From Babylonia areolata (taxonomy: Eukaryota; Mollusca; Gastropoda; Neogastropoda; Buccinidae), in contig NC_134876.1 of NCBI RefSeq assembly GCF_041734735.1, forward strand, positions 97,827,986 through 97,891,985: a DNA stretch of 64,000 bases, in the 5' to 3' direction. The position numbers were made by a program, and so were the translations under genes. Below are positions 13,286 to 21,236 of the stretch, piece after piece. Within the stretch, counting starts at the first letter, position 1. Each line of letters opens with the position of its first letter. The notes beneath the pieces were generated by a model that did no database searches, was not told the DNA's origin, and worked only from the letters and a program-made list of their open reading frames with translations.

Positions 13286-13311
13286 AGTTGTGTGTTGTGT
13301 GGTTGCCTCTG

Positions 13312-13346
<35 letters not shown>

Positions 13347-13426
13347 TGTGTGTTTTGTGTGTGTAGTGTGTATGCGTTGTGTGTGTGTGTGTTTGTGTGT
13401 GCCTCTGTGTGTGTGTCGTGTAGTTG

Positions 13427-13464
<38 letters not shown>

Positions 13465-16198
13465 GTGCATTGAAGAACATTTGAAAGTCCAGTTTATAAT
13501 TTTGGTCAATGCTATAGCAATCTTTGCCTTATTTTTCGATTATTCTTGTCTTACTGTTGTATTGTTGTGTATGTTTATTGATTGTGGATTTGTTAGTTTG
13601 AGCGCAGCTGTTGCACTTAAACTGCTGACATGAAATCGGCAATCACTTCATCTCCAATCAGTTTCAGTTTCAGTTTCAGTTTCTCAAGGAGGCATAACTG
13701 AGTTCTGACAAATCCATATACACTGCACCACATCTGCAAGGCAGATGTCTGGCAGCCGCATAACCCAACACACTTGTCAAGCCTTGAGTGCATGCTTACA
13801 TGTTTGTGTATCTATCACAGTGGATTTCTTTTTTACATAATTTTGCCAGAGGACAACACTCTTGTTGCCATGGGTTCTTTTTCAGCACGCCAAGTGCGTG
13901 ATGCACATGGGACCTCGGTTTATTGTCTCATCCAAGACTAGACGCTCGATTTGATTTTCCAGTCAAACTTGGGAGAAAGGGCGAGAGCAGGCTGCTGCTT
14001 CTTTTTCTTCTTCTTCGTTCGTGGGCTGCAACCCCCACGTTCACTCGTATGCACACGAGTGGGGTTTTACGTGTATGACCGTTTTTACCCCGCCGTGTTG
14101 GCAGCCATACTCCGCTTTCGGGGGTGTGCATGCTGGGTATGTTCTTGTTTCCATAACCCACCGAACGCTGACATGGATTACAGGATCTTTAAGGTGCGTA
14201 TTTGATCTGCTTGCATATACACACGAAGGGGGTTCAGGCACTAGCAGGTCTGCACATGTGTTGACCTGGGAGATCGTAAAAATCTCCACCCTTTACCCAC
14301 CAGGCGCTGTCACCGTGATTCGAACCCAGGACCCTCAGATTGAAAGTCCAACGCTTTAACCACTCGGCTATTGCGCCCGTCGAGAGCAGGATTCGAACTC
14401 ACACCCTCATGGACTCACTGTATTGGCAGTTGAGCGTCTTAATCATTCTGCCACCTTCCTCCTCATCTCCAGTGCTTGTCCTGAACTGGACAGTTTGTGG
14501 ATGCACCAAGTTTGAAAGAGAACAGAGCGCATCATTACACTCCGTCCACCTCCCCCCACCCTTCTTTTTAACCCTTCAGCAGAGCTGTCCCGTGGCCCTG
14601 TAATGTATTTGTAATTGTATTTCTTTTTATCACACCAGATTTCTCTGTCTGAAATTCGGGCTGATCTCCCCGGGGAGAGCACGTTGCTACACTACAGCGC
14701 CACCCTTTTTTTTTTCCCTGCGTGCGGTTTTATTTGCTTTTCCTATCGAAGTGGATTTTTCTACAAAATTTTGCCAGGAACAATCCTTATGCTAAGTGCA
14801 TGCTGCACACGGGACCTCGGTCGTCTCATCCGAATGACTAACGTCCAGACCACCACTCAAGGTCTACTGAGTGGAGGGGGAGAAAATATCAGCGGCTGAG
14901 CCGTGATTCGAACCAGCGCGCTCAGATTCTCTCGTTTCCTAGGCGGACGCGTTACCTCTAGGCCATCACTCCACATGTGTCAGATGCAGCGTTGTTGTTG
15001 TGCCCACAGAACCATGTCTCCCCTGGCTGAGCTGTACACCACATCCACCATGGAGCATCACCACTTTGACCAGTGCATCATGATCCTCTCCACTAAGGTC
15101 AGTGTGATGATGACGATGTTGATGATGATGGGGATGATGATGACGATGATGGTGGTGTTGATGATGATGATAATGACGATGGTGTTGATGATGATAGTGA
15201 TGGTGATGATGATGATGTTGATCACCACTTTGACCAGTGCATCATGATTCTCTCCACTAAGGTCAGTGTGATGATGACGATGATGATGACGATGATGATG
15301 ATGATGATGATGATGGTGATGGTGATGATGATGTCCATCACCACTTCGATCAGTGCATCGTGAGTCTCTCCACTACAGTCAGTCTGACAATGATGGTGAT
15401 GATGATGGTGATGATGATGATAGTGATGATGGTGATGGTGATGGTGATGATGATGGTGATGATGGTGATGATGATGTCCATCACCACTTTGCTCAGTGCA
15501 TGGTGAGTCTCTCCACTACAGTCAGACTCTCTGACAATGATGATACGCATACATCAGTGTAATAGTTTTGGTTGTGTTTTACAAACATTGCTTGGCTTCA
15601 ATGGAAGAATTCTGCACACATTGTGGCATTCAGCATGAAGATCTGTGTGACCACTTTAACTCTCTCCATACGAACGGCGAAAGAGACGACGTTAACAGCG
15701 TTCCACCCCAATTACCACCATCAAAATATTGCAAGTGGAAGGCTCTTATACTGAAGAGGTGAATGTTGACAAATATACTGAAGAGGTGAATGTTGACAAA
15801 GAATACCATAATTCTGACGACGGAAGCTAAAGGTTGGGTCATTCAGACTCCCACTGGACATCCGAGGGGTCTGTGTACAGGAGAAGAGAGGACTGGCCGT
15901 ACTGAGTGAGTTAAATGAACAGAATGCTGTGAGCCTCAAGGTAAAATGAGTATCTGGGTGTTGCAGGGCAGTGATATCCTGTGCAACCTGTCACAAGCAG
16001 ACTACGAACAAGTGATACGGGTTTTAGAAAACGCCATTCTGTCCACTGACCTTGCTCTCTACTTCAAGTAAGATTGCTTCTCTGTCTGTCTGTCTGTCTG
16101 TCTGTCTCAGTGTGTGTGTGTGTGTGTGTGTGTGTCTGTCTGTCTGTTTTACTCTGTGTGTGTGTCTGTGTGGTGTGTGTCTGTTTGTCTGTTTTAGT

Positions 16199-16242
<44 letters not shown>

Positions 16243-16265
16243 TATGTGTGTCTGTTTGTTTTAGT

Positions 16266-16326
<61 letters not shown>

Positions 16327-16705
16327 CTGTATCTAATTGATTTTTGTGCGGTTTTGCTTTGTTTCGTTTTTTGTTTTATTTGTTTGGTGTTTTTTGGGGT
16401 TTTCTTTAGTTGGTTTCCTTGTATAGTTATTTCACAGAAAAAGAAACTGTGTGTTTTCCTCTTGATTTTCTCTTTTCTCCATATGATAAGTAATATTACT
16501 GCAGTTATTATAACTGGAATTTGTTGTTATCAGTGGTGATACTGATATTTCCTATACTGATGTTTGTATAATGACTGTTGTCCTTGAGCTTGATTAGTGG
16601 CTGCTGTTTATCTCTCTTAAGTTGTCTGCTTTACACTTGTTTAAGTTGTGTACATGTGTGGGTTCCTTTCATTTCATGGTGTGATTATCTTATTTGGATT
16701 TGTTA

Positions 16706-16765
<60 letters not shown>

Positions 16766-16969
16766 TTAGATAGATAGATAGATAGATGGATAGATAGATA
16801 GATAGATAAGAAATTTTACAATGCAAAGGTGATGTCTGTATCCAGGTACCGAGGTCGATTCTTTGAGCTGACCCATTCTCCGGAAGTGGACTGGACAGAT
16901 GATTGTAGCAGAGATCTTCTCAGGTAAAGGCTCTGTCTCTGCACTGAACAGTATGTGACTGCTTTGTTA

Positions 16970-17017
<48 letters not shown>

Positions 17018-20000
17018 CCACTGTTGTTTCATGTGAAACATATGAGAGAAAGTAATAGTCATGAACTTGTGTTTTGTTACTTTTTGTCACAGCAGATATA
17101 TCTTTGTGTGAAATTCAGGCTACTCTCCCCTGGAAGAGTGTGTCACTCTTTCATACAGAAAACACCTTTTACAAGATGTGATGGTTATTAATTTTAGGGA
17201 AGTGAATTTTCTAAATTATTACAAACAGTTTAGTTGTGACTGTACATCCATCTAAATTGTGGGCGCCTTACATCAGCACTTTTTTGGCTGTGTTTTTGTA
17301 CATTTATCTAAACTCTGTTTGTCTTACAATAGCACTTTCTGGCTGTGTTTTTGTACATCTATCTTAACTCTGTTTGTCTTACATCAGCACTTTTTGGCTG
17401 TGTTTTTGTACATCTTACATCTATCTATCTGTGTGTGCCTTACATCAACACTTTTTGGCTGTGTTTTTGTACATCTATCTGTCTATCTCTGTGTGCCTTA
17501 CATCAGCACTTTTGGCTGTGTTTTTGTACATCTGTCTGTCTATCTCTGTGTGCCTGACATCAGCACTTTTTGGCTGTGTTTTTGTACATCTATCTAAACT
17601 CTGCGTGCCTTACATCAGCACTTTTTGGCTGTGTGTTTGTACATCTATCTTAACTCTGTTTGTCTTACATCAGCACTTTTTGGCTGTGTTTTTGTACATC
17701 TATCTATCTCTGTGTGCCTTACATCAGCACTTTTTGGCTGTGTTTGTGTACATCTATCTGTCTATCTCTGTGTGCCTGACATCAGCACTTTTTGGCTGTG
17801 TTTTTGTACATCTATCTAAAATCTGTGTGCCTAACATCAGCACGTTTTGGCTGTGTTTTTGTACATCTATCTGTCTATATATGTGTGCCTGACATAAGCA
17901 CTTTTTGGCTGTGCTTTTGTACATTTATATAAACTTTCTTTGTCTTACATCAGCCACTTTTTGGCTGTGTTTTTGTACATCTATCTAAACTCTGTCTTAC
18001 ATCAGCACTTTTTGGCTGTGTTTTTGTACATCTATCTGTCTATCTCTGTGTGCCTGACATCAGCACTTTTTGGCTGTGTTTTTATACATAAATCTGTCTG
18101 TCTCTATGTGCCTGACATAAGCACTTTTTGGCTGTGTTTTTGTACATCTATCTGTCTATCTCTGTGTGCCTGACATCAGCACGTTTTGGCTGTGTTTTTG
18201 TACATCTATCTAAACTCTGTGTGCCTTACATTAGCACTTTTTGGCTGTGTTTTTGTACATCTATCTAAACTCTGTCTTACATCAGCACTTTTTGGCTGTG
18301 TTTTTCTACATCTATCTATCTCTGTGTGCCTTACATCATCACGTTTTGGCTGTGTTTTTGTACATCTATCTGTCTATATATGTGTGCCTGACATAAGCAC
18401 TTTTTGGCTGTGTTTTGTACATCTATCTATCTCTGTGTGCCTGACAACACCACTGTTTGGCTGTGTTTTTGTACATCTATCTAAACTATGTCTTACATCA
18501 GCACTTTTTGGCTGTGTTTTTGTACATCTATCTAAACTCTGTGTGCCTTACATCAGCACGTTTTGGCTGTGTTTTTGTACATCTATCTGTCTATATATGT
18601 GTGCCTGACATAAGCACTTTTTGGCTGTGTTTTGTACATCTATCTATCTCTGTGTGCCTGACATCAGCACTTTTTGACTGTGTTTTTGTACATCTATCTA
18701 AACTCTGTCTTACATCAGCGCTTTTTGGCTGTGTTTTTGTACATCTATCTATCTATCTCTGTGTGCTTGACATCAGCACTTTTTGGCTGCGTTTGTGTAC
18801 ATCTGTCTAGACTCTGTTTGTCTTACATCAGCACATTTTGGCTGTGTTTTTGTACATCTATCTATCTCTGTGTGCTTTACATCAGCACTTTTTGGCTGTG
18901 TTTTTGTACATCTATCTATCTCTGTGTGCCTTACATCAGCACTTTTTGGCTATGTTTTTGTACATCTATCTGTCTATCTCTGTGTGCCTTACATCAGCAC
19001 TTTTTGGCTGTGTTTTTGTACATCTGTCTGTCTATCTCTGTGTGCCTGACATCAGCACTTTTTGGCTGTTTTTGTACATCTGTCTAAACTCTGTCTTACA
19101 TCAGCACTTTTTGGCTGTGTTTTTGTACATCTATCTATCTCTGTGTGGCTTACATCAACACTTTTTGGCTGTGTTTTTGTACATTTATATAAACTCTGTT
19201 TGTCTTACATCAGCACTTTTTGGCTGTGTTTTTGTACATCTATCTGTCTATCTCTGTGTGCCTGACATCAGCACTTTTTGGCTGTGTTTTGGTACATCTA
19301 TCTATCTCTGTGTGCCTTACATCAGCACTTTTTGGGTGTGTTTTTGTACATCTATCTATCTCTGTGTGCCTTACATCAGCACTTTTTGGCTATGTTTTTG
19401 TACATCTATCTGTCTATCTCTGTGTGCCTTACATCAGCCCTTTTTGGCTGTGTTTTTGTACATCTGTCTGTCTATCTCTGTGTGCCTGACATCAGCACTT
19501 TTTGGCTGTGTTTTTGTACATCTATCTAAACTCTGTCTTACATCAGCACTTTTTGGCTGTGTTTTTGTACATCTGTCTATCTCTGTGTGGCTTACATCAA
19601 CACTTTTTGGCTGTGTTTTTGTACATTTATATAAACTCTGTTTGTCTTACATCAGCACTTTTTGGCTGTGTTTTTGTACATCTGTCTGTCTACCTCTGTG
19701 TGCTTGACATCAGCACTTTTTGGCTGTGTTCTTGTACATCTATCTAAACTGTGTGTGCCTTACATTTGCCCTGTCCCTGTCACCACAGATCAATGATGAT
19801 GACAGCATCTGACGTGGCGGCCATCACCAAGCCATGGGATGTGCAGAAAAAGGTACACAAAAAGTTAACACATTGAGTGCCCCAGTATGGAAATATCCGT
19901 CCCCTTCCAGTGTGAAAAAAGGTGCCACAAAATGAAAATATCCTTCCCCTTCCAGTGTGCAAAAGAGTGCCCTAGAATGGAAATTTTCGTGGCATAATTA

Positions 20001-21177
20001 TAAGAATTTTCCCATCGCAAAATCAATAAATTCATGTGAAATTGTCATAACTGGTTAGTGTGTTCATTTCCTTTCAGAAAAAGTATAGGTTATATATTTT
20101 TCTTTCAGTATTTTGCATGCTAGATTTGTTGTTGTTGTTGTTGTTGTTGTAATTATAACCCTCTGTGACCAAAACACCCCTTGACAAATAGTTGTCACTG
20201 AGCATAAAATAGGCTTGGCACTGCAAGGGTTGATCAAGTTTCCTAGCGGTAACCACAAACTGCACATTGAAATAAGCAAGAAGTGAAGGCGAAGACAGAG
20301 AAAACAGATCTTGCAAGGAATGTGATATGGGAACTAATGGGTGCGAATTTTACTTTTTCTGCAATTGACAACACTGTCATGTTTTGGGAACGGTTGGGGT
20401 GACTTTTACTTTGTTTTTAACCCATGCTGCAGACAGTGGACCACGCTGTCATGTTTTGGGAACGGTTGGGGTGAATTTTACTTTGTTGTTAACCCATGCT
20501 GCAGACAGTGGACCACGCTGTCATGTTTTGGGAACGGTTGGGGTGAATTTTACTTTGTTGTTAACCCATGCTGCAGACAGTGGACCACGCTGTCATGTTT
20601 TGGGAACGGTTGGGGTGAATTTTACTTTCTTTTTAACCCATGCTGCAGTAAACGGACCACACTGTCATGTTTTGGGAACAGTTGGGGTGACTTTTACTTT
20701 GTTTTTAACCCATGCTGCAGACAGTGGACCACGCTGTCATGTTTTGGGAACGGTTGGGGTGAATTTTACTTTCTTTTTAACCCATGCTGCAGTAAACGGA
20801 CCACACTGTCATGTTTTGGGAACAGTCGGGGTGAATTTTACTTTGTTTTCAACCCATGCTGCCGACAGCTTACCACACTGTTATGTTTGTGACTTTCAGG
20901 TGGCAGAGCTGGTGGCCAGCGAGTTCTTTGAGCAGGGAGACATGGAGAAGGAGAAGCTGAAGATCCAGCCGATGGTCAGTGCTGTGGGGAAACTCACAGG
21001 AGGGTGTTGTCCTTTCTCTGAAACCATGGCTTCATGTCTGTGCTTGATTGGGGAAGACAGAACTGTGACAACTTTAACAATAACAGTGATGAGGAGGAGG
21101 AGAGTATGATGATGATAAAGATAATCATGAAAGAAGAAGAACACACATGCACGCACGCACGCACGCATGCACACGCG

Positions 21178-21236
<59 letters not shown>

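Noticed and set aside
14399-14466. tRNA gene on the - strand
   Set aside because: Head of the SINE-B copy interrupted at 13991; the body continues on the other side of the nested element.
17259-19747. Many + strand ORFs rich in Cys, Phe, Leu and Val
   Set aside because: Readings of the tandem repeat in the intron before exon 19789; none has a start context or partner exon.
20341-21109. ORFs of 183 and 241 codons on the + strand
   Set aside because: They read the 72-bp array. The longer one reaches exon 20900-20974 in frame only because the array has no stop; the acceptor and exon phases show the exon is spliced.
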